The position numbers and the translations under genes were made by a program. A stretch of 64,000 nucleotides of DNA, taken from DASVRA01 sp036388855. Its GTDB lineage: Bacteria; Pseudomonadota; Alphaproteobacteria; Caulobacterales; Caulobacteraceae. The notes below the pieces were generated by a model. The model was not told the DNA's origin and ran no database searches. It saw only the letters and a program-made list of their open reading frames with translations. Below, in pieces: positions 16,439 through 25,473 of this stretch (positions are counted from its first letter, which is position 1; the number at the start of each line of letters is the position of its first letter). The stretch lies in NCBI GenBank assembly GCA_036388855.1, contig DASVRA010000024.1:109935-173934 (forward strand), given 5' to 3'.

Positions 16439-17575
16439 GTGAGTCGGCCGTTCACCTTCTACGAGTTCTTCGCCGGCGGCGGCATGGCCCGCCTGGGGCT
16501 GGGCGAGCGCTGGCGCTGCGTCTTCGCCAACGACTTCGATCCCCTGAAGGCCCAGACCTACCGCGCCAACTTCGAGGGCGCCGCCGAGCACTTCCGCGAA
16601 GGCGACGTATGGAAGCTCACCGCCGACGACCTTCCCGGCCGCGCCGACCTCGCCTGGGCCTCCTCTCCTTGTCAGGACCTTAGCCTCGCCGGCGCCCGTG
16701 CCGGCCTGGACGGCGGCCGATCCTCAGCTTTCTGGGGCTTCTGGCGGCTGATCGAGCAGCTGGCGGGGCAGGGCCGGGCGCCCGAAACGGTGGTGATCGA
16801 GAACGTCGCCGGCCTGGCCACCAGCAACAGCGGCCGCGACTTCGCGGCGGTGTGCGAGGCGCTGGCGGCGGCCGGCTACTGGTTCGGGGCGCTCCACCTG
16901 GACGCGGCAGCCTTCGTCCCCCAGTCGCGCCCGCGCCTGTTCATCGTCGCATCAAGGCAGCCGCCGCACGAGGTCCACGCCGAACCGAGCCGCTTCCACA
17001 GCGCTCCGATCGTAGAGGCGGCAGGCAGCCTCACGGGCGAGGCGGCGGCGCGCTGGCTCTGGTGGCCGCTGCCCGAACCGCCCCTGTCGAACGCCCCGCT
17101 GACCAACCTGCTGGAGCCGGACGCGGAGGCGCCGTGGCGATCGGCAGCCGCGACGGGGGCGTTGCTGGGGCAGCTGTCGAGCGAGCACCGGCGGCGGCTG
17201 GAGATGCTGAAGGCCTCGGGGCTGCGCCGGGTGGGCGCGGTCTACCGCCGGATGCGCGTCGAGAATGACCGCAAAGTGCAGCGCGCCGAGGTGCGCTTCG
17301 ATGGCTTCGCCGGCTGCCTGCGGACCCCCCGCGGCGGCTCCTCCCGCCAACTCCTGCTGCTGGTGGACAAGGGTCGCGTCCGCAGCCGCTGGCTGACGGC
17401 TCGCGAGGCCGCACGGCTGATGGGCCTCCCCGACGACTACCGTCTGCCCAAGGCGCAGACGGCGGCGCTGCAGGTCATCGGGGACGGGGTGGCGGTTCCG
17501 GTCGTGCGCCACCTCGCGGCCCACTTGCTCGAGCCGCTGTTGCGGCCCACTTCAGGCGCGTTCGCCGCCGCCTGA
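16439..17575 (+). CDS. DNA (cytosine-5-)-methyltransferase
   Basis: A 378-residue C5 DNA methyltransferase, GTG start at 16439. Motif I is FFAGGGMARLG (residues 10-20). Motif IV is SSPCQDLSLAG with the catalytic Cys 78. Motif VI is IENVAG (120-125). Motif VIII is QSRPRLF (162-168). A target-recognition region spans about 180-290, and motif X is LQVIGDGVAVPVV. All catalytic residues are present. No restriction endonuclease or Vsr gene is adjacent, so it looks solitary. The target sequence cannot be read from the protein. The neighbour cysK begins 30 bases downstream. Confidence 0.9.
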   Translation: MSRPFTFYEFFAGGGMARLGLGERWRCVFANDFDPLKAQTYRANFEGAAEHFREGDVWKLTADDLPGRADLAWASSPCQDLSLAGARAGLDGGRSSAFWGFWRLIEQLAGQGRAPETVVIENVAGLATSNSGRDFAAVCEALAAAGYWFGALHLDAAAFVPQSRPRLFIVASRQPPHEVHAEPSRFHSAPIVEAAGSLTGEAAARWLWWPLPEPPLSNAPLTNLLEPDAEAPWRSAAATGALLGQLSSEHRRRLEMLKASGLRRVGAVYRRMRVENDRKVQRAEVRFDGFAGCLRTPRGGSSRQLLLLVDKGRVRSRWLTAREAARLMGLPDDYRLPKAQTAALQVIGDGVAVPVVRHLAAHLLEPLLRPTSGAFAAA

Positions 17576-17605
17576 CCCAGCGCGGCCGCGTTCCTGGAGA
17601 GAACC

Positions 17606-18607
17606 ATGGCCGACTCCGCGCCCGTGAACACCGCCTATGACGCCGCCCAATATCGCCGCGAGGGCCGGGGCAAGGTCTACGACTCCATCCTCGACACCAT
17701 TGGCGACACGCCGATCATCCGGCTGCCCAGGCTGTCGGCAGAGGAGAAGCCGAAGGGCGAGGTGCTGGCCAAGCTGGAGTTCTTCAACCCGATCGCCAGC
17801 GTCAAGGACCGCATCGGCGTGGCCATGGTCGAGGCGCTGGAGCAGTCGGGTAAGCTCCGCCCCGGCGACACCATCATCGAGCCGACCAGCGGCAACACCG
17901 GAATCGCGCTGGCCTTCGTCGCAGCGGCGAAGGGCTACCGGCTGATCCTGGTGATGCCCGAGAGCATGTCGATGGAACGGCGCAAGATGCTCAAGCTGCT
18001 GGGCGCCGAGCTCGAGCTGACCCCGGCCGAGAAGGGCATGAAGGGCGCCATCGCCCGCGCCGGCGAGCTGATGGACCAGACCCCCGGCGCGGTGATGCCC
18101 CAGCAGTTCGACAACCCCGCCAACCCCCAGATCCACCGCGTCTCCACCGCCGAGGAGATCTGGAACGACACTCAAGGGCGGGTGGACATCATCGTCTCGG
18201 GCGTGGGCACCGGCGGCACCATCACCGGCGTCGGCCAGGTGCTCAAGGCCCGCAAGCCGTCGCTGCGCATGATCGCAGTGGAGCCGGAGGCTTCGCCGGT
18301 GCTCTCGGGCGGCGCGCCAGGACCGCACAAGATTCAGGGCATCGGCGCGGGCTTCATCCCCTCGATCGTCGACCGCGAGGTGATCGACGGTGTCGAGCAG
18401 GTGTCCAACGACGACGCCTTCGCCATGGCCCGGCGCGCGGCGCGGACGGAGGGGCTGCCGGTCGGCATCTCCTCGGGCGCGGCGCTGGTGGCCGCCTTCC
18501 GCATCGCTGGGCGCGAAGAGAACGCCGGCAAGACGGTCGTGGCGATCATCCCCAGCTTCGCCGAGCGCTACCTATCGACGGCCTTGTTCGAAGGGCTGGA
18601 GGCCTAG
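17606..18607 (+). CDS. cysK: Cysteine synthase A
   Basis: CysK makes cysteine from O-acetylserine and sulfide using PLP. The 333-residue protein has the PLP lysine in NPIASVKDRIG (Lys 67), the substrate loop EPTSGNTGIAL, and the phosphate-binding GTGGTITG. SGGAPGPHKIQGIGAGFIP is the usual block before the second half. Start ATG 17606 has GGAGA upstream. Its partner cysE is at 1371. The final 4 bases overlap the convergent gene at 18604. Confidence 0.95.
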   Translation: MADSAPVNTAYDAAQYRREGRGKVYDSILDTIGDTPIIRLPRLSAEEKPKGEVLAKLEFFNPIASVKDRIGVAMVEALEQSGKLRPGDTIIEPTSGNTGIALAFVAAAKGYRLILVMPESMSMERRKMLKLLGAELELTPAEKGMKGAIARAGELMDQTPGAVMPQQFDNPANPQIHRVSTAEEIWNDTQGRVDIIVSGVGTGGTITGVGQVLKARKPSLRMIAVEPEASPVLSGGAPGPHKIQGIGAGFIPSIVDREVIDGVEQVSNDDAFAMARRAARTEGLPVGISSGAALVAAFRIAGREENAGKTVVAIIPSFAERYLSTALFEGLEA

Positions 18608-18951
18608 CCGACCCGGCGCAGGTGGGTGGCGGGGGCGTCTTCCGCGCTCGCCTTGGGCTTCTCCAGGCCGCCGAAAGAGGTCGCTCCCAGGCCGACGCGC
18701 CGCTGCACGATCGCCAGCTCCTCGTGGGCGCGCACCAGCTCGGCCCGCGCCGAGGCGACCAGCGCCAGGGCTTGGCCGACGTGCGAGAAGGCGGGGTCGC
18801 CGACGGTGGCGGCCAGGTTCAGGTCACGCCGCGAGCGGGTGAGCGCCTGGCCCAGCGCGCCGATGTCGGCGAAGGCTTCGTCGACCGTGGCCTCGGCGGC
18901 ATGTAGCGCCCCGGCCAGTTCCCGCGCGATCGTCAGCTTGTCCATGTGCAT
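18604..18951 (-). CDS. Hypothetical helical protein
   Basis: A 115-residue protein, ATG 18951; a second in-frame ATG at 18945 sits better behind the GGGGG run. The sequence from MDKLTIARELAGALHAAEAT to IVQRRVGLG is predicted helical and rich in Ala, Leu and Glu. No signal peptide or membrane segment. It ends with a short disordered tail (PKASAEDAPATHLRRVG). No family recognised. It is downstream of, and on the same strand as, the infB operon and the small membrane protein. Confidence 0.5.
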   Translation of the reverse strand: MHMDKLTIARELAGALHAAEATVDEAFADIGALGQALTRSRRDLNLAATVGDPAFSHVGQALALVASARAELVRAHEELAIVQRRVGLGATSFGGLEKPKASAEDAPATHLRRVG

Positions 18952-19002
18952 CCCCCATTTGAGCCAGAGCAGAATACACGCGGAAAGGGCGGGCGCAATC
19001 GG

Positions 19003-19425
19003 CTAAATCGCAGGTGGGGCCCCGCGCCAGTGGCGCCAGGCGCCGATGGCCAGCACCAGCAGCTCGCCGTAGCTGGCGACCGTCAGCGCCGTCAGATAGA
19101 CGCGGGGCGGCCCGCCCAGCCGCAGCGCGAACGCCAGGTGCGCGGCGATCGCCGCGGCCTGCAGCCCTGCGGCCAGCGCGGGCCAGCTGCGAGTGGATTT
19201 CCACGCGAGCCGCACCAGCGCCAGCAGCAGAAGGATGTCGATGACGGCGAGGCTGAGCGTGGGCGTGAAGCTGTGCGACAGCATCTGCGCCAAAGTTGAC
19301 GCCAGCCAGGCGGCGATGAAGGCCGCGGCGCCCCATCGCTCGGTCCTGCCGCCCTTCCACCAGGCGAAGCCGCAGGTGAGCACCAGCACCGCGAAGAACA
19401 GCCGCGTTTCCCAGGAGAGGAGCAC
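19003..19425 (-). CDS. Hypothetical inner-membrane protein
   Basis: A 140-residue protein, GTG start at 19425, with four hydrophobic segments: TRLFFAVLVLTCGFAWW, AFIAAWLASTLAQML, LSLAVIDILLLLALVRLA, and YLTALTVASYGELLVLAIG. Short basic loops connect them. No family recognised. It follows infB by 32 bases on the same strand and may be read through from that operon. In most relatives rbfA and truB occupy this place, so the gene is an unusual neighbour for infB. Confidence 0.6.
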   Translation of the reverse strand: MLLSWETRLFFAVLVLTCGFAWWKGGRTERWGAAAFIAAWLASTLAQMLSHSFTPTLSLAVIDILLLLALVRLAWKSTRSWPALAAGLQAAAIAAHLAFALRLGGPPRVYLTALTVASYGELLVLAIGAWRHWRGAPPAI

Positions 19426-19457
19426 TCAGCGGACCTACGGCTAATTCGACGCCCGCC

Positions 19458-22454
19458 TTACAGACTCCGCGCCACCACCTCGACCGTGAAGCACTCGATG
19501 GTGTCGCCTTCGCGGATGTCCTGGAAGCCGGCGAACTGCATGCCGCATTCCTGGCCCGACTGCACCTCGTTGACCTCGTCCTTGAAGCGCTTGAGCGTCT
19601 GCAGGGTGCCGAGTTCGAGCACCACCACGTTCTCGCGCACGATCCGCACCTTGGCGCCCTTGCGCACCACGCCCTCGGTGACGCGGCAGCCGGCGACCTT
19701 GCCCACCTTGGAGATATCGAAGGCCTGCAGCACCTCGGCGTTGCCGAGGAAGGTTTCGCGCTGGAGCGGCGCCAGCATGCCCGAGAGCACGCCTTTGATG
19801 TCGTCCAGCAGGTCGTAGATGATCGAGTAGTAGCGCAGCTCCACGCCCTCGCGCTCCGCCAAGTCGCGGGCCTGCTTGGACGCGCGGACGTTGAAGCCGA
19901 GGATTGGCGAGCCGGCGCCCTTGGCCAGCATCACGTCGCTCTCGCTGATCGCGCCGGCGCCCGAGAGGATAATCCGGGCACGGACCTCGTCGGTGGAGAT
20001 CTTGTCCAGCGAGCCGACGATGGCCTCGACCGAGCCCTGCACGTCGCCCTTGATCACCAGCGGCAGCTCGGAGACCTTCTTGTCCTGCAGCTTGGCCATC
20101 ATGTCGGCGAGCGAGCCGGTGGCGCCGACTGGGGCCATGTTCCGTTCGCGGCGCTTGCGGTCGCGGTAGTCGGTTAGTTCGCGCGCGCGCGCCTCGTTCT
20201 CGACCACGGCGAACGGCTCGCCGGGTTCCGGCGCGGCGTCCAGGCCGAGGATTTCCACAGGCACGGACGGGCCGGCTTCGGGCAGCTGCTGGTTGCGCTC
20301 GTCGACCAGGGCCCGCACCTTGCCCCAGGCCGAGCCGGCCACGACGATGTCGCCGCGCTTGAGCGTGCCGCGCTTGACCAGCACCGTGCCCACCGGGCCG
20401 CGGCCCTTGTCGAGCTTGGACTCGATCACCACGCCCTCGGCCGTGCGGTCGGGGTTGGCCTTGAGGTCCAGCACCTCGGCCTGAAGCAGGATGTTCTCGA
20501 CCAGGTCGTCCAGCCCAGTCTTCTTCAGCGCCGAGACCTCCACGACCTGCGTCTCGCCGCCGAGGCTCTCGACCACGATTTCGTGCTGGAGCAGCTCGTT
20601 GATGACCCGCGTGGGGTCGGCGTCGGGCCTGTCCATCTTGTTGATGGCCACGATGATCGGGGCCCCGGCGGCCTTGGCGTGGTGGATGGCCTCGATGGTC
20701 TGGGGCATGACGCCGTCGTCGGCCGCAACCACCAACACCACGATGTCGGTGATATTCGCGCCGCGCGCCCGCATGGCGCTGAACGCCGCGTGGCCGGGGG
20801 TGTCGAGGAAGGTGACCCGCTCGCCGTTCTTCAGCCGCACCTGATAGGCGCCGATGTGCTGGGTGATGCCGCCGTGCTCTCCCGCCGCCACGTCGGTGGA
20901 GCGCAGCGCGTCGAGCAGACTGGTCTTGCCGTGGTCGACGTGGCCCATGACCGTGACCACCGGCGGGCGGGTGATCACATGATCGTCCACATCCTCGGCG
21001 GCCAGGAAGCCTTCTTCCACGTCGGCTTCGGAGACGCGGCGGACGGTATGGCCGAACTCGGTCGCGACCAGCTCGGCGGTGTCGTTGTCGATCACGTCGT
21101 TAATCTTCAGCATCACGCCCTGGCGCATCAGGAACTTGATCACCTCGACGCCGCGGGTGGCCATGCGCTGGGCCAGCTCCTGCACGGTGATCACGTCGGG
21201 GATGACCACCTCGCGCGCGGCCTTGGCCTGCTCGACCGAGCCGCCCTTGCGCTTTTCCTTCTCGCGTTCGCGCGCGCGCCGGACCGAGGCAAGCGAGCGC
21301 ATGCGCTCGGCGGATTCCTCGTCGCCGGCCAAGGTCTGGATGGTGAGCCGGCCCTCGCGGCGCTGCGGCGCGCCCTTGACCCGGCTGATCGCCTTGCCGG
21401 GCGCGTTGGCCCCAGCCTTGGCGCGGCGGACTTCCTCCTCATCCCGCTCGGAGGGGCGGCGGTGGTCGCCGGCGCGCGGCGCCTGGCGGGCGGCGCGCTG
21501 GATTTCCGGACCGGCGGGCGGGGCGCCGGCGCCCGCGCCGATGCGCGGCGGGCGCGGGCCGGCAGGACGCGGCGACAGGGCGGAATAGCGGACGGTTTCG
21601 GGACCGCTCGGACGCGGGCGCTCGCCCGGACGGCCGGGGCGGTCGCCCTGCGGCCGCACACCCTCGCGGGGCGCGGCGCGGAAGGTGGTGGTGCCGCCGG
21701 AGCGGTCGTCGCGGCGCCCGTCGGGGCGGTAGTTCTCACGGCCTTCGCGGGCGGGGCCCGCCGGGCGCGGCGCGTCGGCGCGCGGGCTGGGGCGGAAGCC
21801 GCCGTGGTAGCGGTCGCGCGCGGGCGGCTCCTCGCGCGCCGGACGCGGGGCCTCGGCGCGCGGCGCCGGCCGGGAAGCTTCGGCGGCCGGGGCGGGAGCG
21901 GCCTGAGGCTGCGGAGCGGGAGCCGCGGCCTGAGCCGCCTGCGGCGCCGGAGCGGCGGCGGTTGGAGTGGGCGTGGCTGGAGCCGGAGCGGCGGCGACTG
22001 GGGCGGGCGTGGCCGCAACCTGGGCCCGGGCCTCGGCGGCGCGCGCGGCAGCTTCGGCGCGGCGGGCTTCCTCGGCCTGGCGCTCGGCGTCGCGGCGTTC
22101 GGCGTCGACACGGGCGGCCTCGACCACGCGGGCGCGGCGGGCGGCTTCCTCGTTCGAGAGGCCGTCGGTTGAAGTCGGCGCGGCCGGGGCCGCGGGGCGC
22201 GGGGCGGCGGGGGCGGGCGCCGGGCGCTTGACCTCGAAGGCGGCGGGCGCGGGCTTGTGCGCGGGCGCGCCCGGCGGATCGAAGCGGCGGCGCTTGGTCT
22301 CGACCACCACGGTCTTGGTGCGGCCGTGGCTGAAGCTCTGCTTCACCGTGCCGGCCGACAGCGAGCTGCTCGAGCGCGGTTTCAGGCTCAGCGGCGCGCG
22401 CGGGCCTGCCGGGCTCGGGGTGGATCGTCCTTCGTTGTCGTTCGCGTCGCTCAT
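19458..22454 (-). CDS. infB: Translation initiation factor IF-2
   Basis: IF-2 is the GTPase that brings initiator tRNA to the ribosome. The 998-residue form has a long, disordered Ala/Pro/Arg-rich N-terminal region (to about 400). It begins with the alphaproteobacterial IF2_assoc-type sequence (LSLKPRSSSSLSAGTVKQSF). The G domain has VTVMGHVDHGKTSLLD at about 500, FLDTPGHAAF, and INKMDRPDADP. Domains II-IV follow (IKGDVQGSVEAIVGSLD, IVRENVVVLE). ATG 22454 is the start because conserved MSDANDNEG begins there. Last gene of rimP-nusA-ylxR-infB. Confidence 0.97.
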   Translation of the reverse strand: MSDANDNEGRSTPSPAGPRAPLSLKPRSSSSLSAGTVKQSFSHGRTKTVVVETKRRRFDPPGAPAHKPAPAAFEVKRPAPAPAAPRPAAPAAPTSTDGLSNEEAARRARVVEAARVDAERRDAERQAEEARRAEAAARAAEARAQVAATPAPVAAAPAPATPTPTAAAPAPQAAQAAAPAPQPQAAPAPAAEASRPAPRAEAPRPAREEPPARDRYHGGFRPSPRADAPRPAGPAREGRENYRPDGRRDDRSGGTTTFRAAPREGVRPQGDRPGRPGERPRPSGPETVRYSALSPRPAGPRPPRIGAGAGAPPAGPEIQRAARQAPRAGDHRRPSERDEEEVRRAKAGANAPGKAISRVKGAPQRREGRLTIQTLAGDEESAERMRSLASVRRAREREKEKRKGGSVEQAKAAREVVIPDVITVQELAQRMATRGVEVIKFLMRQGVMLKINDVIDNDTAELVATEFGHTVRRVSEADVEEGFLAAEDVDDHVITRPPVVTVMGHVDHGKTSLLDALRSTDVAAGEHGGITQHIGAYQVRLKNGERVTFLDTPGHAAFSAMRARGANITDIVVLVVAADDGVMPQTIEAIHHAKAAGAPIIVAINKMDRPDADPTRVINELLQHEIVVESLGGETQVVEVSALKKTGLDDLVENILLQAEVLDLKANPDRTAEGVVIESKLDKGRGPVGTVLVKRGTLKRGDIVVAGSAWGKVRALVDERNQQLPEAGPSVPVEILGLDAAPEPGEPFAVVENEARARELTDYRDRKRRERNMAPVGATGSLADMMAKLQDKKVSELPLVIKGDVQGSVEAIVGSLDKISTDEVRARIILSGAGAISESDVMLAKGAGSPILGFNVRASKQARDLAEREGVELRYYSIIYDLLDDIKGVLSGMLAPLQRETFLGNAEVLQAFDISKVGKVAGCRVTEGVVRKGAKVRIVRENVVVLELGTLQTLKRFKDEVNEVQSGQECGMQFAGFQDIREGDTIECFTVEVVARSL

Positions 22455-22530
22455 CCGGTCCATAAACTCAGCGCCGCCCGAAGGCGGCTTGAAAATCCAA
22501 TACCTGATCGACGGGAAACCTCCCGCCGCC

Positions 22531-23136
22531 CTACGGCTCCTCGCGCCAACTCTCAGGGAAGAGCGGGCGGAAGCCGGCCAGGCGCTCGACCTCCTCGGTC
22601 CACCGCCCGGCGCCTCGCCCCGCAAGGAAGGCGGTGTGTATCACATTATCGAGCCCCAAGGCCAAACCCAATTCGTCCGAAGTGAAGACGCCGAACAGCC
22701 GGGGAGGGGTGTTCGCGTGCTTCGCCAGGGCGAGGAGCTTGCGCCTGCCGTCGGCGGAGCCGTCGCGGGCCTCGATCAGCCAGGCGGCGCGGCCGGCCTT
22801 CACCGCGCCCTCCACCTTGTCGAAGCCGGAGATAAGCTCGCCCGCCCGCTTGGCAAGACCGAGGCTGGCCAGCATCCGCCGCTCGAGCAACTGCTGCACT
22901 TGATCCGCGAGGTCGGTCGGCGCCTTGAGCTGCGCCTTGGCGGCGCGGGAGAAGGCGTTCTTCTTCGCCGCCTGCTCAACCAGGGCGCGGTCCGCCTCCA
23001 CCCACATCCCCCGGCCCGGCAGCTTGCGCGCCACGTCGGGGACCACGGCGCCGTCCGGCCCGGCCACGAAGCGGATCAGCCGCCCCTCGGGCAGCACCTC
23101 GCGCGTGACGATGGACTGACGGGTGCGATCGCTCAG
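22531..23136 (-). CDS. ylxR: YlxR (DUF448) and L7Ae-like RNA-binding protein
   Basis: About 201 residues. The N-terminal YlxR domain has RQSIVTREVLPEGRLIRFV, then VVPDVARKLPGRGMWVEAD. The second half (about 90-185) has an L7Ae-like fold (LGLAKRAGELISGFDKVEGA, then AWLIEARDGSAD). Both bind RNA, and the gene is normally between nusA and infB, as here. There is no ATG where homology begins. I chose CTG at 23136, which overlaps the nusA stop (CTGA). GTG 23097 would drop the conserved RQSIVTRE part. The RxCI motif of the family reads RQSI here. Confidence 0.85.
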   Translation of the reverse strand: MSDRTRQSIVTREVLPEGRLIRFVAGPDGAVVPDVARKLPGRGMWVEADRALVEQAAKKNAFSRAAKAQLKAPTDLADQVQQLLERRMLASLGLAKRAGELISGFDKVEGAVKAGRAAWLIEARDGSADGRRKLLALAKHANTPPRLFGVFTSDELGLALGLDNVIHTAFLAGRGAGRWTEEVERLAGFRPLFPESWREEP

Positions 23137-24830
23137 ACTTGAGCCTCTTCGGTCTCGGGTGCTTCCGCGGCGTCTTCGAAGACGCCATCGTATTCTCCCT
23201 CGGCGTACTCGCCTTCCTCAGGCTCCGGCTCCGGTTCCGGCTCAATCCAGCCGGCCGCGACGCGGGCCCGCATGATCATGGCTTCGGCGTCTTCCGGCGA
23301 GAGGTTGAAGCTCTCGAGCGCGCCGGCCTCGCGCACCCGCTCGGTCCCCTTGGTCTCGTAGTAGCCCCGCAGGTCGTCGGGCACCGAGCCGGCCAGGTCC
23401 TCGACCGTCTTGATTCCGGCCTCGCCCAACGCAACCGACATGGGCAGCGTCACGCCCTCGACCTCGAGCAAGCCGTCCTCGACGCCGAGCTCGCGCCGTT
23501 TGCCGTCGTGCACCGCCGCTTCCTTGTCCAGATAGTCGCGGGCGCGGGCCTGGAGCTCCTCGGCGGTGTCCTCGTCGAAGCCTTCGATCGAGGCGACTTC
23601 CGACGGATCGACGTAGGCGACCTCCTCGACCGTGGAGAAGCCCTCGGTGACGATCAGCTGGGCGATCACCTCGTCCACGTCCAGCGCCTCCTGGAACAGC
23701 TGGGTGCGTTCGGCGAACTCGCGCTGGCGGCGCTCGGAGTCCTGGGCCTCGGTGATGATGTCCACCTGCCAGCCGGTCAGCTGCGAGGCGAGGCGCACGT
23801 TCTGGCCGCGCCGGCCGATGGCCAGCGACAGCTGCTCGTCGGGCACCACCACCTCGACTCGCTCCTCGTCCTCGTCCAGCACCACCTTCGACACCTCGGC
23901 CGGGGCCAGGGCGTTGACGATGAAGGTCGCCTCGTCGGGGTTCCACTGGATGATGTCGATCTTCTCGCCCGCCAGTTCAGCCACCACCGCCTGCACCCGC
24001 GACCCCCGCATGCCGACGCAGGCGCCGACCGGGTCGATCGAGGAGTCGTTGGAGATCACCGCCATCTTGGCGCGACTGCCGGGATCGCGCGCCACCGCGC
24101 GGATCTCGATCACCCCGTCGTAGACCTCGGGCACCTCCTGGGCGAACAGCTTCGCCAGGAAGCCGCCGTGCGCCCGCGAGAGCATGATCTGCGGCCCTTT
24201 GTTCTCCGGGCGCAGGTCGTAGATGTAGGACCGGCAGCGGTCGCCGATGTTGAAGTTCTCGCGCGGGATCGACTGGTCGCGGCGCATGATGCCCTCGCCG
24301 CGGCCGAGGTCCACGACCACGTTGCCGTATTCGACCCGCTTGACCGTGCCGTTGACGATCTCGCCGATGCGGTCCTTGAACTCCTCGTATTGCCGCTCGC
24401 GCTCAGCCTCGCGCACTTTGTGCATGACCACCTGGCGCGCCATCTGGGTCTGCACCCGGCCGAAATCGAAGGGCGGCAGTTCCTCGACGTATTCCTTGCC
24501 GACCTCGGCGTCGCGCCAGGTGCGCTTGGCCTCGCTCAGCCGCACGAAGGAGTCGGAGTTAGCGAGTCCTTCCTCGCCCTCGACCTCCTGGGGAACCTCG
24601 AAGGCGTCGTCCACAACGTGGATGTGGCGGGTGATCCTGGTCTCGCCGGTCTTCGGGTCGATGGCCACGCGGATGTCGTGCTCGGCGCCGTAGCGCGAGC
24701 GCGCGGCTTTCTGCACCGCCTCCTCGATGGCGGCGATGACGATCTCCTTGTCGATCGCCTTCTCGCGCGCGACCGCATCGGCGATCTGCAGCAGTTCCGC
24801 GCGGTTGGCGGATACGCCGGTCAGGGACAT
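23133..24830 (-). CDS. nusA: Transcription termination/antitermination protein NusA
   Basis: NusA binds RNA polymerase and RNA and modulates pausing and termination. The 565-residue protein has the N-terminal RNAP-binding domain (1-130), an S1 domain (about 135-200, with RVEYGNVVVDLGRGEGIM), and two KH domains (about 230-345, with GACVGMRGSRVQAVVAEL and LAIGRRGQNVRLASQLTGW). C-terminal helix-hairpin-helix repeats follow (about 365-520). It ends in a very acidic tail of Glu/Pro (EPEPEPEEGEYAEGEYDG). It starts 5 bases after the rimP stop. Confidence 0.97.
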   Translation of the reverse strand: MSLTGVSANRAELLQIADAVAREKAIDKEIVIAAIEEAVQKAARSRYGAEHDIRVAIDPKTGETRITRHIHVVDDAFEVPQEVEGEEGLANSDSFVRLSEAKRTWRDAEVGKEYVEELPPFDFGRVQTQMARQVVMHKVREAERERQYEEFKDRIGEIVNGTVKRVEYGNVVVDLGRGEGIMRRDQSIPRENFNIGDRCRSYIYDLRPENKGPQIMLSRAHGGFLAKLFAQEVPEVYDGVIEIRAVARDPGSRAKMAVISNDSSIDPVGACVGMRGSRVQAVVAELAGEKIDIIQWNPDEATFIVNALAPAEVSKVVLDEDEERVEVVVPDEQLSLAIGRRGQNVRLASQLTGWQVDIITEAQDSERRQREFAERTQLFQEALDVDEVIAQLIVTEGFSTVEEVAYVDPSEVASIEGFDEDTAEELQARARDYLDKEAAVHDGKRRELGVEDGLLEVEGVTLPMSVALGEAGIKTVEDLAGSVPDDLRGYYETKGTERVREAGALESFNLSPEDAEAMIMRARVAAGWIEPEPEPEPEEGEYAEGEYDGVFEDAAEAPETEEAQV

Positions 24831-24835
24831 GGCTT

Positions 24836-25393
24836 CTAGTCCTCGTTCTCAGGTTCGTTGTCGTTGTCTTCGGCTTCGGCGGCGAGGCGGGCTTCACGCT
24901 CCGCCGCGCCGCGTTTCATCAGCTCGTCGTTCAGCACCAGCTTGGCCTCGGCGATCCAGGCGAAGGGGACCCGCGCGGTCTCCTCTTCACCCTCCAGGTC
25001 GATCAGCACGTCGTGCCCCTCGACCCCCGCGATCACGCCCTTGAAGCGCTTCCTGTTCTCGGCCAGCCGGTCGAGCTCCAGCCGCGCCTCCAGCCCCGCG
25101 TAGGTGGTGAAGTCCTTGAGCCGGGTCAGCGGCCGGTCGATGCCGGGCGTGGAGACCTCCAGCGTGTATTCGCCATTGATCGGGTCCGCCGCGTCCAGCA
25201 CCTCGTTGACCGCGCGCGTCAGCCGCGTGCAGTCGGAGATGGTCATCGACCCATCCGGCCGCTCGCCCATGATCTGCAGCCGCCGCACGCCCCCGCCCAT
25301 CAGCCGCAGCCGCACGATCTCGAACCCCGCCGCCTCGGCCACCGGGTCGAGCAGTTCGAGCAGCCTGTGATCCTCCGGCGTCTTGCCGCGCAT
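24836..25393 (-). CDS. rimP: Ribosome maturation factor RimP
   Basis: RimP helps assemble the 30S subunit. The 185-residue protein has the N-terminal domain with LLDPVAEAAGFEIVRLRLMG, the TRAVNEVLDAADPINGEYTLEVSTPGIDR signature in two adjoining motifs (TRAVNEVLDAADPI and YTLEVSTPGIDRPL), and a C-terminal SH3-like domain (FKGVIAGVEGHDVLIDLEG). It ends in an acidic tail. ATG 25393 is the start, since MRGKTPEDHRLLELL is the conserved beginning. Its start codon lies only 12 bases after an intrinsic terminator (see 25406-25435). Confidence 0.95.
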   Translation of the reverse strand: MRGKTPEDHRLLELLDPVAEAAGFEIVRLRLMGGGVRRLQIMGERPDGSMTISDCTRLTRAVNEVLDAADPINGEYTLEVSTPGIDRPLTRLKDFTTYAGLEARLELDRLAENRKRFKGVIAGVEGHDVLIDLEGEEETARVPFAWIAEAKLVLNDELMKRGAAEREARLAAEAEDNDNEPENED

Positions 25394-25405
25394 CCCAAAC
25401 CCAAC

Positions 25406-25435
25406 AAAAAAGCGGCTGGGCCGGAGCCCGCCGCT
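25406..25435 (-). terminator. Intrinsic terminator in the rimP leader
   Basis: On the minus strand a 10-bp GC stem (25435-25426 with 25421-25411, one bulged base at 25417) and a 4-base loop are followed at once by six T residues (25411-25406). It lies after the MFS stop (25486) and 12 bases before the rimP start codon. It may end MFS transcripts, act as an attenuator for rimP-nusA-infB, or both. Confidence 0.8.
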
Positions 25436-25473
25436 CGAAGCGCCATCCAGCGCATCGGACGATGTTGGGAGGG

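Noticed and set aside
20583..22172. A 529-codon plus-strand frame opposite infB
   Set aside because: Antisense shadow of the infB GTPase region and Ala/Pro-rich N-terminal part; no domain.
23139..24839. A 566-codon plus-strand frame opposite nusA
   Set aside because: Antisense shadow; nusA on the minus strand is unmistakable.
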